64,000 nt of DNA from assembly GCA_015501075.1 (NCBI GenBank), contig JADNYJ010000038.1:124001-188000 (forward strand), read 5' to 3'. Source of the DNA: Gymnopilus junonius (lineage: Eukaryota > Basidiomycota > Agaricomycetes > Agaricales > Galerinaceae). Numbering within the stretch: position 1 is the stretch's first letter; each line of letters starts with the position of its first letter. Both the position numbers and the translations under genes were made by a program. Shown piece after piece: positions 10,722-24,200 of this stretch. The notes under the pieces were generated by a model that ran no database searches, was not told the DNA's origin, and saw nothing but the letters and a program-made list of their open reading frames with translations.

Positions 10722-12265
10722 TTACTCGTGCGCTATCTTACTCTTCCAGGTGTGTGCTCGCTCAAATCCGTTCCTTCCAGTTTGATCTGGGAGTTGATTA
10801 GTATTGCCATCAGTAGTTGCAGCTAATATGGGACCCACAATCAATTAAAGTTTTTTGGATTTCCTCCCTCGAAGTCATGACGAATGGACCATACTGGAAA
10901 ACAGTTTGGTCAAGGGGCTCGCCTGCAACCTGTTTCGATAGTCAGACCGGAATCCAACAAGGAAGGAGTTATAAGTACCAAAACGAGCTCTGTACCCTCC
11001 TCTCCAGTGAGTGCGACACCGCTCTGTTCAGGAGTGGAAGATAGCACTGCTGTATTGAAAGTGGGAACAACAGAGGCATCCGGTTCATGACCAACTTTCA
11101 GAGTGCCCTTCCAGGCTGGAAAACACGCAGAAATGAGGACCTTGCACAATGCATGCAAAGGTTAAGACACGTACAATAAAGAAACGAGGTCCAACCACTG
11201 GCTGGTTTATTTGATTAAAACTTGATCCCTGTAAAGTCCTTAAAGAATAGGGCGACTTACGCAATGGCTGGAACATGTTGCCCGCCTTCGTGAAGGTTAT
11301 ATGGAAGTACCAGCATCCTCCAAGAGGCCGGACGGGTGACTCTACACCATGGCTTTTACCGCTGATAACTTTGATCTTAATTGGTCCATCGGGGCCTTCT
11401 GGGTACGCTGTGGGTATTCTATCGAGGCTAAACGTCAGTTATCGGTCTCTTGACAATGTATTTAGAAAACATACTCTTCCGGTGAAAGCTCTTGATAACT
11501 GGGCTCCTATTAAGTCCGATGTCACAGTGAGACATGTGAAAGAGCACATAATAAAAGGATCCCAACTTACAGTCATCTTAAACTGCAGCAGAGTGGGTCA
11601 GAAATTATATTCCTGCGAAATACAAAATAAACATGACTCTTACATCTTTTGGTAGATCAATCCACAGCTGGAGACCGCGCGGATCCGGAGCCCCCTTTGC
11701 GTGGACTGGCATTTCGGCGTGAATGATACCCTTTCCTGCAGACATCCATTGTACACCGCCCTGAGCTTGATAAATAAAATAAATTAGCAAGCAGTAATCA
11801 ACGTAGAGCTAGAGATCATTTACTGATTGTTCCCTTATGACCCGCGGAGTCTTCGTGTCGACTCGAACTACATTCAACGCGTCAGGATCACCTAGCGACG
11901 AACCAAAACATGTTTCTTTACCCTTCTAGCATGTAAGTAACTGTAGCCTGTCCTCGATGAGGATGGTCGGGAAACCCCTAGAAAATGTAAGTGTATTGAG
12001 TTGAAACACTTGTTGAATAAGACGATAAGATAGACTCACAGCACCCTCTTTGACATGGAAGTGATCCAACAGAAGGAAAGGCGTCAGGTTCCGTAGGTTC
12101 ATCGAACCAATGCTACGCCTGACAAGAGCACCTGCACCCTGAACAAGTACGTCATACGTCATTTTAATCGTTCTCAAGAAATTATGCAAACGCCACACTA
12201 ACCTCCGGAGTTTCCACAGCAAGCACTTTCTTCAACACCGTGCGAGAGATTGCAGCAGCAGCCAT
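10722..12265 (-). CDS. Pirin (cupin-fold iron-binding nuclear protein)
   Basis: Pirins are bicupin Fe(II) proteins acting as transcription cofactors or quercetin dioxygenases; the role in fungi is not settled. Start ATG at 12265 gives [21 protein letters not shown]. Further exons, all read through introns, give GAGALVRRSIGSMNLRNLTP with FLLLDHFHV, GFPDHPHRGQATVTYMLEG, HEDSAGHKGTI, GGVQWMSAGKGIIHAEMPVH, LQLWIDLPK, AYPEGPDGPIKIKVISGKSHG, LGGCWYFHITFTKAG, GWTSFLY joined to WKGTLKVGHEPDA, VAGEPLDQTVFQYGPFVM and a C-terminus RNGFERAHTWKSKIAHE. The N-cupin metal ligands are present: HPHRG and HAEMP. At least eight small introns. Confidence 0.93.
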
Positions 12266-12797
12266 ATCCGAGTGTGTTTTACTAGTCGTCGAGAAGTTCG
12301 AGAGGACGACGGTGACAGAGTCGAAAGAGATAGATGGGATTACAACAGCGATGAAGATGGGGAACAAGAAAAGAGGGCAGCCGTGCCTTTTAAGCACGTC
12401 GATCATCGTCCTCCGAACCAGCTGGAAACGTGCATTATGATTTCCGGCTTGCGAAATCCTCCTCTGACGTCGATCATTTCTTACAGAGACTTGTGTGTTT
12501 GAGTGGGAGAATCTAATCAAATTAGGGTGTTGGGATTTGAAATTGATCATGAACGTGAAGGCCATTACGCGAGAGGGGTGACTCAGCAAGATTACTACTA
12601 AATATAATTATATATCTGACAGTGAGCGGTGAGTAAAAAAGTTTAAGTAAGGTGAAGAACATAGATACAGATGCTACAAGTACACGACCAATTAGCATAC
12701 AAGCTGCATGAGTAGGGTAACAAACCATTACAGCATAGACTGTCCCATGATTGCGAAAGAGTGTTATACAAGAAATGTTGGAAACCATCCAGAAGAT
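12266..12797. other. Intergenic, no gene seen
   Basis: Upstream region of pirin and 3' flank of the LRR gene, both on the minus strand. AT-rich around 12590-12640. Short frames only. Confidence 0.5.
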
Positions 12798-14998
12798 TCA
12801 TGATGCTGGTTTTCCCCAGCTTTTCCAATCAAATTGGCTTTGGCTGCTATTGTCAGAAGACTTCGAGTTCCTGACATTACCCGGCGTCTTGGACGTAGAT
12901 TTCATTTTCTTGCCATTATTTTCAGCTGCTCCTTTCTTCATTTCAGGCGTAAGAGTCGGAACAACAAGAGATGAGATGGGCACCAGAAGTTTATTTTGGG
13001 ATTTTGTACCATCATTGGGGACGCCTGGACCAGATACAGGTGTCTGCATCGGGATATCGTTATCCACGCTGGACGGACTGGCACTGGCACTACCGACAGG
13101 AACAGGGGCGCTAGAGGCCGGGAACGACCTGTGACGTCGACGAAAGGGGTTCTTGGACGTTGATTCTGTGACCAATGGTTGAGGAGGGATAGCAGGCGAA
13201 GAAGAGGCTGACGAAATCGACAAGTTGGACATGGGTATCGCAGACCTCGAATAGCGGTTATTCAAACGCAACCCTTGCTCAATTTCATATTCGACATCGG
13301 TGGCTTTTCTCCTCTTGGCTGCTTCCTCCACTACTCTCTCCAGTTCCCTCTTGACGCGTGCAGCTCTGGCACTGTTCATGTCTACAACGGCCCATTCGCC
13401 ATCCTGTTTTTCAGCAGCCGCGCTCTGCCGTTGCCATACCCGCTGCTGCTTGGCGCGTGCTTCCTGCTCCTGTAATATGAGCAGAGTTTCTTCCAAGGCA
13501 GACCACGGAGGCGGTGGTCGATACAGGCGGAGACAGTCGTCGTCATTATTGAGACTCGATAAAAGTGATTCTGGAATGCGTCTGCGTTCAAGACGAAGAG
13601 AAGAAGTGGGGTTTCCCGTCTTGCTGGAAACGCGAGGTATGCGTTTATAGAACTGGTCTGTTGAAATCCCAGTTTGTGCGCTATTTAACGCGGTTCCCAT
13701 TGCAACTCCGGTACGAGCAGCTGGCTCGCCAAGTTGGAAAGCAGCAGAAGTTCTGGCGGGAACAGTAAGATGAGACATTGGACGAGTCTGGAAGCCTGTG
13801 GGTAAAGACACATTATCCGTCCACGTCTCTCCGACGCGTCGCTCTGTACGATAATGGCTCGAGGTCTGGAGGTGATAAGTTAAGTGGGATTTGGAAAACC
13901 TCGAAGGGACTCACTGAACGGGTTTCAAGACGTTCGTGGCGGTCATACCAGGCAGCCTTGTTCCGCTCGTGTGCCATCTCTTCCTCTCTAGCTTGGGTTT
14001 GCTTCTCAAGAAGGACGGCATTTCCGACCTTTATTCTGGAACGGTCTGAGGGTATGACGACAAGGGCATCCTGAGGAGTCACAGGAGCAGAGGACTTGGG
14101 TGAAGGGTGGTAGAGAGTATCTATATTTAAAACGGCTGGATTAGGGGAGGAGAAGAGATCAAACTGAACATCATAGAGAGTGGAGATCGCAGCGGAGAGA
14201 GAGGTAGGATGATAGAGATCATCAAAGGAGCAGGGCTTGAAGGGGATAGATGAGTTGGGGAGACAACGGGTGCCGCGGAGGTCTAAACAGAGGGCGAGAT
14301 GAGTAGAGAGGAGAGAAGAAGGGGGGCTGAATGATACCGATAACGGACAAAAGAGGGAACCTGAGGAGATGAGGAAAGGCGTCGTTGGTGACCTGCCTGC
14401 AGTTCCTGAGACTGAGAATGCGAAGGTGCCAGGGGCCTCTGATGTCCTGAGAGTCGAGGGTGGCGGCAAGGGACTGGATGGCGTAGGACGAGAGGTTGTT
14501 GTTGGAGGCATCAAGGGCAGCGAGGGTGTGGAGGAACTTGAGATGGACGATGGAGTCGTCAGTGAGATGGGGGCAGGCATCAAGGGCGAGGAGGGTGAGG
14601 AGGGAGAAGGCGGGGGTGGCGGGGATGGTCTGGAGCAGGGGCAGATGGGTGTCGGCGAGGGGCAGGGTGCAGGAGGCGAGCGAGGCAGGCAGCGGGTCGA
14701 ATATCTGCACTATGACGGCCCACAGTCTGGGGTCGAGCAGCGAGGGATGGTCGGGGATGAGCTCATCGAGGAACCGGGGGTGGAGACGGACGGGCAGCCG
14801 GTGCACCTGCTCGGGGAACGGCACCAGGGCGCACACACACAGAGAGACGAGCGAGGGCACGCGCACGGGGGATGCCCGGACAGCGGTGTATGGGCCGGGC
14901 GTGTATGGCGGCGGATGCGTGGCGAGGAGACCGTGATCTGCTTGGACGGTCTGCTTGGCAGTGAAGAGCATAACTCGCTCTATAATTAACAGCACCAT
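12798..14998 (-). CDS. Leucine-rich-repeat protein of unknown function
   Basis: The N-terminal half holds LRR-like units (LLTLLALDACPHLTDDSIVHL, LAALDASNNNLSSYAIQSLA, LRILSLRNCRQVTNDAFPHLL), with an intron joining LLSVI to DLRGTRCLPN near 14287-14345. A basic/coiled middle section follows (QTQAREEEMAHERNKAAWYD). A second intron (donor GTGAGT near 13918) leads into ERRVGETWTDNVSLPTGF. The C-terminal half is Ser/Pro-rich and disordered, with a basic helix (ARVKRELERVVEEAAKRRKA). The LRRs resemble the AMN1/F-box-like cysteine-containing type, but I see no clear F-box, so no role is assigned. The start could be ATG 14998 or 14971. It is head-to-head with FKS1. Confidence 0.72.
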
Positions 14999-15111
14999 CG
15001 TAGTCACGCAACCGGCATCCTTCTTCCCACGCTTCACTTGCCTCCTGCCTCTCCATTGGTATCGACGACCAACCACAGCCCACTCTTTTGTCTGTCCTTC
15101 TCTAGTCTCCC
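14999..15111. promoter_or_regulatory. Shared promoter region LRR gene/FKS1
   Basis: About 113 bp between divergent start codons (140 bp if the LRR gene starts at 14971). An inverted CCAAT box (attgg, about 15055) and pyrimidine-rich stretches typical of fungal promoters are visible. Confidence 0.55.
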
Positions 15112-18100
15112 ATGTCCCAGCCGTATCCCAGGCAGCAGGACCCCCGCAACTACCCCTTTGCCCAGCACAACCAGCCCCGCCCGTACCAGCCCAATCCTTA
15201 TGCCCGCCCCGACGATGAGGCAGACTCCGATGCCGGCGACCACTATTCCATGAACTCGAGCTCCACCAGGCTCGCTGGCGCACCCGCTTTTTATGACCAA
15301 TCAGGTTTCCTTTCCTTTCTCTCTCTCTCTCTCTTTTTCTTACCTCATCCTTTTTCCCACAGGCGACGCGAGCTCCTCTGAAATCTTTGGTCGCCCTTAC
15401 GACCCCTCCGTCGACTCTCATGCAAGTATACCCAGCATATCCCCCTTTGCAGACCCCGGTCTCGCCTCTTCGGAGCACTACCCCGCCTGGTCCGCCGACC
15501 GCCAGATACCCATGTCAGCCGAAGAAATAGAGGACATCTTTTTGGATCTCACCCAAAAGTTTGGTTTCCAGAGGGATTCAATGAGGAACATGGTGGGTCA
15601 ATCTCTCCCCCTTTCTTTCTTCCTCGCTCTCAATCTCCTCCTCCCTAGTTTGATTTCACCATGCATCTGCTTGATTCCCGTGCTTCCCGCATGACTCCCA
15701 ACCAGGCCCTTCTTACTCTTCATGCAGACTACATTGGCGGCCAGCACGCCAACTATCGCAAATGGTACTTTGCCGCCCAGCTCAATCTCGATGATGCCGT
15801 CGGCCAGTCACAGAATCCCGGCCTCCAACGTCTCAAAAGTGTCAAGGGTGGCAAGAACGCCGGTCCCAAATCTCTCGACACCGCTCTTAACCGCTGGCGG
15901 AATGCAATGAATAACATGAGCCAATATGACCGTCTTCGTCAGATCGCTCTTTACCTCCTCTGTTGGGGTGAGGCCGGAAATGTTCGTTTCGTCCCAGAGA
16001 CCCTTTGCTTCATCTTCAAATGCGCCGACGACTATTACCGCAGCCCAGAATGCCAAAACAGGGTCGAGCCTGTCCCAGAGGGTCTCTACCTCGAGACCAT
16101 CATCAAACCTCTTTATCGCTTCATGCGTGACCAAGGATATGAAGTCGTCGATGGCAAGTTTGTCCGTAAAGAAAAGGATCATGCAGACATTATCGGCTAT
16201 GATGATATCAACCAGCTGTTCTGGTATCCGGAGGGATTGGCCAAAATCGTCATTCGAGGCGGCGTGCGTATTTTTTGTGTGTCCATAACTATTTACCCTT
16301 GTTCATTCATGTCCCCCCCCACAGCAACGCCTTGTCGACATCCCCCCTGCCCAGAGGTTCATGAAGCTCAGCCAGATTGAATGGGACAAAGTCTTCTTCA
16401 AGACTTATTTCGAGAAACGGTCCACCGCCCACCTTATCGTCAACTTCAACCGTATTTGGATCATCCACATTGCCACCTATTATTTCTACACGGCCTTCAA
16501 CTCTCCCAAGGTCTATGCCCCTCGCCTCAAGAGCAGCCCTTCTCCTCAGATGACATGGTCTGCAGTCGCTCTTGGTGGTGCCGTCGCTACCTTTCTCATG
16601 ATCCTCGCCACCGTTTTCGAATTTTCGTACATCCCGACGACATGGAATAACGCTTCCCACCTGACCACCCGTCTCATCTTCCTTCTCGTCATCCTCGCCA
16701 TTACTGCCGGTCCGACATTCTACGTTGCCATGGTCGACGATCTCCCCAACAACTCGCAGATACCGTTGATCATTGGTATTGTGCAGTTCTTCGTATCCGT
16801 GGTCGTCACCGTCGTCTTTGCCATCATTCCCTCCGGAAGGATGTTCGGTGACCGTGTCGCAGGAAAGTCGCGCAAGTACATGGCCTCTCAGACTTTCACC
16901 GCGTCCTATCCAGCATTGCCCCGAACGGCCCGTCTGGCCTCCATCTGTATCTGGATTCTCATCTTTGGCTGCAAGCTCATCGAGTCCTACTTTTTCCTTA
17001 CCTCTTCTTTCAGTAGTCCCATCGCTGTTATGGCACGGACAAAGGTACAAGGTTGCAACGATAAAATCTTTGGAAACGCGCTTTGCACGAATCAAGTCCC
17101 TTTCACGCTTGCCATCATGTATGTGATGGACCTCATCCTCTTCTTCCTGGACACCTACCTCTGGTACATCATCTGGCTCATGATCTTCAGTATCGGACGC
17201 TCCTTTGCCCTCGGCCTCTCCATCTGGACCCCTTGGAAAGAAATTTACACTCGTCTTCCCAAGCGCATATATGCCAAACTTCTTGCCACGGCCGAGATGG
17301 AAGTCAAGTACAAGCCCAAGGTGCTCGTATCCCAAATCTGGAATGCGGTCATTATCTCCATGTACCGTGAACATCTTCTCGGGATCGACCATGTCCAACG
17401 ACTGTTGTATCACCAAGTCGACGGTCCTGATGGTCGCAGAACCCTCCGCGCTCCTCCCTTCTTCACCAACCAGGACGGTGCAGGATACAAGGGCAACTTT
17501 TTCCCAGCCGGAGGTGAAGCCGAGCGTCGTATCTCCTTCTTTGCTTCTTCCTTGGCCACGGCACTTCCGGAACCCTTGCCGGTCGACGCCATGCCCACTT
17601 TTACGGTTTTGATTCCTCATTATTCAGAGAAGATCCTACTCAGTCTTCGTGAGATTATTCGGGAAGAGGATCAGAACACTCGGGTCACATTGTTGGAATA
17701 CTTGAAGCAATTGCACCCTGTCGAGTGGGACAATTTCGTGAAGGACACCAAGATCTTGGCAGAGGAAAGCGAAGGCGATGGCACCTCGACGCAGAACGAG
17801 AAGACGAGCAAAGTTGACGATCTGCCTTTCTATTGCATCGGGTTCAAAACCTCTTCCCCAGAGTACACATTGCGCACGCGTATCTGGGCCTCGCTACGTG
17901 CACAAACCTTGTATCGCACTGTTTCTGGAATGATGAACTACTCCAAGGCCATCAAGCTGCTCTATCGCGTTGAGAACCCGGATATCGTGCACAACTTTGG
18001 TGGCAACACGGAAAGACTCGAGCGCGAGCTTGAACGGATGTCGAGGCGCAAGTTCAAAGTCTGTATCTCCATGCAACGCTATTCCAAGTTCAACAAGGAG

Positions 18101-20837
18101 GAGCAGGAGAACGCCGAGTTCCTTTTACGCGCCTATCCGGATTTGCAGATCGCCTACCTTGACGAGGAACCGTCGGCCAATAAGGGCGGTGAGGCAAGAC
18201 TATTCTCGGCTTTAATTGATGGTCATTCAGAGGTGGATGAGAAGACCGGCAAGAGGAAGCCCAAGTTCCGTATCGAGCTCCCTGGTAACCCGATCCTGGG
18301 TGATGGCAAATCGGACAATCAAAACCATGCCATCGTCTTCTACCGCGGCGAGTATCTCCAGTTAATTGATGCTAACCAGGACAACTACCTCGAGGAGTGC
18401 TTGAAGATCAGGAACGTGCTCGGCGAGTTTGAGGAATTCTCCGTCTCAAGTCAGAGCCCGTATGCACAGTGGGGGCACAAGGAGTTCCAAAAGGCACCAG
18501 TCGCCATCGTCGGCACCCGCGAGTACATCTTCTCGGAGAACATTGGTGTTCTTGGAGATATCGCTGCTGGTAAAGAACAGACGTTCGGTACGATGACGGC
18601 CCGTGCGTTGGCTTGGATCGGCGGAAAACTTCATTATGGTCACCCTGATTTCCTGAATGCGACGTTCATGACTACCCGTGGAGGCGTATCGAAAGCGCAA
18701 AAGGGTCTGCATCTCAACGAGGATATTTTTGCGGGTATGAACGCCTTTGGACGTGGTGGACGGATCAAGCATTCGGAATATTACCAGTGCGGTAAAGGAA
18801 GAGATTTGGGTTTCGGCACAATCTTGAACTTCCAGACCAAGATTGGTACAGGAATGGGAGAACAGATGCTCAGTCGGGAATATTATTATCTTGGGACGCA
18901 GCTCCCTATCGACCGTTTCCTCACCTTTTACTATGGCCATCCTGGATTCCACGTCAACAACATTTTGGTCATTTATTCGATTCAGGTGTTCATGGTCACT
19001 TGTGAGTGTTTTGCTTGATTCTTCCTTTTCGGGTTTCGTTGACCTTGCCGAAAGTGCTCTTCATCGGTACGCTGAACAAGCAGCTGGCGATTTGCAAGGT
19101 GAACAGCGTAGGGACTGTTATTGGGGGACAGCCTGGATGCTACAATCTCATCCCAGTGTTTGACTGGATCAGGCGTTGCATCGTCTCTATTTTCTTGGTC
19201 TTTTTCATCTCTTTCTTGCCGCTGTTCTTGCAAGGTATTTTTTTTTCTTTACGCCTATATGCCTGTTGTTGACTTATCTACCGTTCGTGTGCTCAGAACT
19301 TGTTGAAAGGGGAACGGGCAAAGCACTACTTCGTCTCGGTAAACATTTCTTGTCACTGTCGCCCTTGTTCGAAGTCTTCTCTACTCAGATCTATTCCAAC
19401 TCTATCTTGAGCAATTTGGCCTTTGGTGGTGCTCGATATATTGCAACTGGTCGTGGATTCGCCACAACTCGTATCTCTTTCAGCATTCTCTACTCGCGTT
19501 TCGCTGGTCCTAGCATCTACATGGGCATGCGGAACTTGCTTTTGCTGCTCTACGCCACCATGTCGATCTGGATTCCTCACCTGATCTACTTTTGGTTGTC
19601 CGTTTTGTCTCTGTGCATCGCGCCTTTCTTGTTCAACCCTCATCAATTCTCCTATACCGATTTCATCATTGATTATCGCGAGTTCCTTCGGTGGATGTCG
19701 CGCGGCAATTCAAGGACCAAAGCCAGTAGCTGGTATGGATACTGTCGGTTGTCGAGGACGATGATTACTGGGTACAAAAAGAAGAAGCTTGGACATCCCT
19801 CTGAAAAGTTGTCGGGAGATGTCCCGAGAGCGACATGGCGGTCCGTCATCGGGTCTGAAATTATCATCCCCATCTGCATGGCTATACTTTTCGTCGTTGC
19901 GTACATGTTCGTCAAGTCTTTCCCTGATCCAGATGGCACACTTCCTCCTAGCCCTCTCATCCGCATCGCTGTGATCGCAATCGGACCCGTGGTTTGGAAT
20001 GCGGCGGTCCTCATCACTCTGTTCTTCATCTCTCTCTTCTTGGGACCTATGATGGACTCTTGGGCCAAATTTGGTTCCGTCATGGCTTCTCTTGCTCACA
20101 TGTTATGTCTGTTGGGCTGGTGGCCTTTTTTGAGTTCTTCGTGAGTTATGATTTATTGGTGTATTACATATATCTCAACAACTTTTCTTTATCAGTGGTT
20201 CCTTGAACTCTGGGATGCATCGCATGCTGTCTTGGGTGTTATTGCCATTATCGCGATTCAACGTGCCGTCCAGAAGATCCTCATCGCTGTGTTTTTAACT
20301 CGTGAGTTCAAGCACGACGAGACCAATCGTGCGTGGTGGACGGGTAAATGGTATGGTCGTGGACTCGGCAATTCTGCCATGTCCCAACCTGCTCGCGAGT
20401 TTATCGTCAAGGTTGTCGAGATGTCGCTCTGGGGATCCGATTTCCTCCTTGGACACCTTCTCCTCATCATCCTCACGCCACCGATTTTAATCCCCTACGC
20501 CAACACACTGCATTCGACGATGTTGTGTATGTATATTTCTTTTTGATCAGTCAAAGCGCATAGTTTTCTGACGGAACTATTCTATAGTCTGGCTCCGTCC
20601 CTCAAAACAGATCCGACCACCTCTCTTCTCTACGAAACAAAAGAGACAACGACGGTGGATTGTCGTCAAGTACACCGTGGTTTATATCTTCATGATCTCT
20701 TTACTCGCCGCATTGATTGTCTTGCGTAAGCTCCATACTGGTTTGATCAGAAGAGCAGTTTCTAATGTTTCTTTCTACCAGCTGCCCTTTTCCGGGACCG
20801 TATCACGTTCAACTGTTCCGTGTGCAAGAATATCTAA
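15112..20837 (+). CDS. FKS1: 1,3-beta-glucan synthase catalytic subunit
   Basis: GT48 plasma-membrane enzyme that makes cell-wall beta-1,3-glucan from UDP-glucose, with Rho1 as regulator. About 1,750 residues in nine exons; start [13 protein letters not shown], stop TAA 20835-20837 after [14 protein letters not shown]. Order: disordered N-terminus; conserved cytosolic domain ([34 protein letters not shown]); first membrane cluster (from about 16440); large central catalytic loop ([71 protein letters not shown]); then a second membrane cluster from about 18900. Introns fall near 15306-15361, 15592-15655, 16265-16324 and at least five more after 19000. Echinocandin hot-spot regions differ from yeast (see findings). 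The frame is intact throughout. Confidence 0.97.
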
Positions 20838-21255
20838 ACAATCTAACGCCTATATACCAATTAAAACTTCATGTCGAGCATACATATCTTCATTCATCAC
20901 ACACCAACACAGTTACTCCGGGGGGTTTCTCGTTCGTCTTGTATCACTACAACTAGTTTAGATATCCGTAGTTCCCTTGGGCGTGGAACAACTTCGTTAA
21001 TCAGGATGGTGCCTCCTTATTCTCCTCCTTTTCTTCATCCTAAAGACCCTTCGTTGGATTTGCCTACTATTGTCACTCGCTTGCTTTGATTTATGTACCC
21101 CGGGCCCTAGAATCACGAATTTATTATTTCATTCTACGTTTGGCAGATGTATGTATCACATGACCGGATATTAATCCCCATTTGTGGCAACTGTAAGTAG
21201 TACTTGTCAGTCGCGATCGAGACTTACTCTCCAAGACTTGGGTGACACCTCGTCA
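20838..21255. other. Intergenic, FKS1 3' flank and FHIP 5' flank
   Basis: No supported gene. An in-frame upstream ATG at 21184 could extend the next protein by 24 residues. Confidence 0.5.
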
Positions 21256-24200
21256 ATGGATTATTTCTCAAAATTCCTTAGGACAGCCACCCAGCCGCAA
21301 CAAAAATCTCAAATTGACCATTCCCATGAATTCCACAAGGCATGGAACAGCGTCAAGGTACAGTATCATTTGGCTTTTGGTGCGTTCCCGCCGTAAACAA
21401 GCCTGACGAGAAGATGATAGGAAACCTTGCTTATGCCTGATGAACGGCAGTTGAGCAAAGGAATTACAGCTACAGATGTTCCCGCGCTGTTGCGCTCCAT
21501 GGTTGATTCCCTAGTTTGGGAATCGACGAGGATAGACGATGGGTATGTCTCAGGAATTTTGTCAAAGTCACCGGCACTATATTTATGGCATTTGGTAGAG
21601 GCACTGGTGCCTGCCTGGAATATCTTTTGAAGAATGGTGCAATCTTTATTTTAATCCATGTTGAAGTCATGTTGATAGTTTCTCAGATGTGCTGGGCACT
21701 CTCGTTCGCCTCAGCGAGAGCGATCGTCCCGCCGGAATACAAGCAGAAGTTCTCCGCGCTGTGTCCAACATGGTCGTGCTCCTGGATGAGCAATTTCTCG
21801 TTCATACAGCGGTGCACAAGGCGGTCCTCCGGCTTCTACGAAATTGTGTAGGAGATGATATACAAGAACAGCTGGATGGACGAAAACAACTCATGGGGGC
21901 GGCGCGCAATGTTGTCCGTGCACAACCTTCTGAGCACGAGGAAGATTGTATGTGATATTCTTTTTCCTCGTTGTTATAACATTGCTCATTTTCGTCAGTG
22001 GTCAACCTATTATGTATTCTATGCAGTCGCATTCGTACCTATCGTGAACTCTTGATGATATTTTTCCACGATAAACATTGGTACCGATCAGAACCACTTT
22101 TTGCAGTAGAAGAAGAAGAAGACGAGGATGATGACGAGAACGACGAGGAAGACGGAGAGGAAGATCCTGATGCCACTTTGAAGGGTATAAAGATCCAGGA
22201 TTCTGTTGAAAGATCTCTCGAGCCACGTCCCACTTCCCCAACAACCTCTCATGTAACATCAACATCCGACCCAGCGCAATCGAACAAGAAAACTGAATAC
22301 GAATTTCTCCTCTTTAACTATCTCCTTCGATTTGTCCATCGAGAAGGACACATCGGTGAATTTGCGCGAGCCGGACTACTGTTTCTCATGGATGTTGCAA
22401 TGTCTCCCGGAGAGTCAGACAAGCCCCCCACTCCAGATGAGAGCTCTCCGGCAAGTGATCCAGTCAATGACGCCGCTTTGGCATTGGCAGAATACATCCT
22501 TGATGGCGATTTCTCCGATGTCCTAGGCGCAGGACTCGGAGCAGTTTATTCACTTCTACCGTCCAAGCTAGGATTTTTCCCGAAGCTTTCTTCCTCCGGA
22601 ACCGATAATACAATGACCATTGGCGGCCCAACATTGCCAGACGAGGATGAACGAGAGAAGATCCTGATTGTAATAGATAACAATCGTGCGATGGGCATGG
22701 AGGACGCACGAAGTCCAGAATTCCAAGCAAAAATGGATCACTTTTTGACACTCTTGCTATTCCTCCAGGATGTACTGAGACGAAATGTTGCTCATGATAA
22801 TGTTGATGCTTCAGCACTGGTAGGTACAGCCATCGTCCAGTCCATACTGGATGCAGTACGACGAATATTCCTCGAAAATGTTCTGTACCCATCCATCCTG
22901 GAATGCTCTGACGTCGATGGAAGCGCTGTAGCTGTAATGTCTTATATCGAAATCATGGTCAGGACCTTGCGGGAAGGGCCCTTGGCAAACCTTCTAGTTG
23001 ACTTCTTGGTTAGTGAAGACAATGATGATTCCAGGTTTCGGCCAAGATCACACACGACCTTACCCCTAGACAACTCAGCGTCCAGTCCATCAGATGAGAA
23101 GCGGACGAGACACAGGAGGCGTCAAAGCAGCGCGATGACTCTACTGGAAATGGAAGCACCGGAATCAAGAAAACCCTCAGATTATTTTACTTCGATGGGC
23201 CGCTTTACTTTGAAGGACCTCCTGGTGGCCAACCTCCGATCGAAGAATCAGTCAACCGCAACGTCAGCTCTGCAATTGTTGCAAACTTTGTTAATATATC
23301 ATCCACAATTAACGGCGGAGCGCATACTACTTGTTATTCCTGATTCCTTTGCAACAGCTTTTCCCAATCCTGCCATTCGCGGGCCCTCCTACCGTACTTC
23401 AACAATACCAGAAGAAGAAGACGAAGAAGAAGAAGACTTCCGATACCCTGGTAACGAGGACGTCAAAGAAAGCGACCTCTTTTTGGATCATGACCCATCC
23501 CTCTTTACGCAACCAGAAACCACCTATTCGACACACGAACGTGAGATGGGTCTCTATCTCGCTCTCATCTCAAGGATGGATCCAATGCATGACAGGGATA
23601 GTGACAACTTTAGCACTGGATACGATCATTATTTACATGACGCCCTTGCGACCATTCAGACCCAACCTGTTTATTACCAGGCCTTCGAAGACGATGAGAC
23701 AAATCCGAGATTTAAACATCGGCTCAACGTGAACGATCTGATTCTTTCTCAAATTCTGGAGTCTTTAACAACGTTCTTCTCCAATGCGCCTGAATTCAAT
23801 GTCGGGTTAACTGGTGTTTTGGCTACATTAGCTACACATCCTGATCGAACGATGGCAGGATGGATACTGTTTGCTATAAACGACGACGATTCGTCATCTT
23901 TTAAAGCACGATACGAACGAGCCTCGGTAGACGAAGATGGAGATGATCGGTCAATCGACTTTGTCATTGAAGAAAAATTGGCGACAGATACAAATTATCT
24001 GCCAGCTGCAAGCATGGATGGCAACTCACGCCCAGTGATTTACACTGTTTTCCAAGGCCTTGTTAACCAACTAGAGCGCTATCGTCAGTCAGTGGAAAAC
24101 TTTGATAAGTTCCTCCTTGAAAGGCGACAAGGTCTTCTCTTCTCTGAAAACTTAACGGACGCCTTGAATCTAGATTTAGACATGGCTGCAGAGGAGCGCA

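Noticed and set aside
14369..14989. 206-codon plus-strand frame antisense to the LRR gene
   Set aside because: Gly/Glu/Val-rich low-complexity product expected from the antisense of a GC-rich Leu/Pro coding exon; the minus frame carries LRRs and agreeing splice junctions.
16307..17620. 437-codon minus-strand frame antisense to FKS1
   Set aside because: Shadow of a strongly biased coding exon; the plus frame is an unmistakable glucan synthase.
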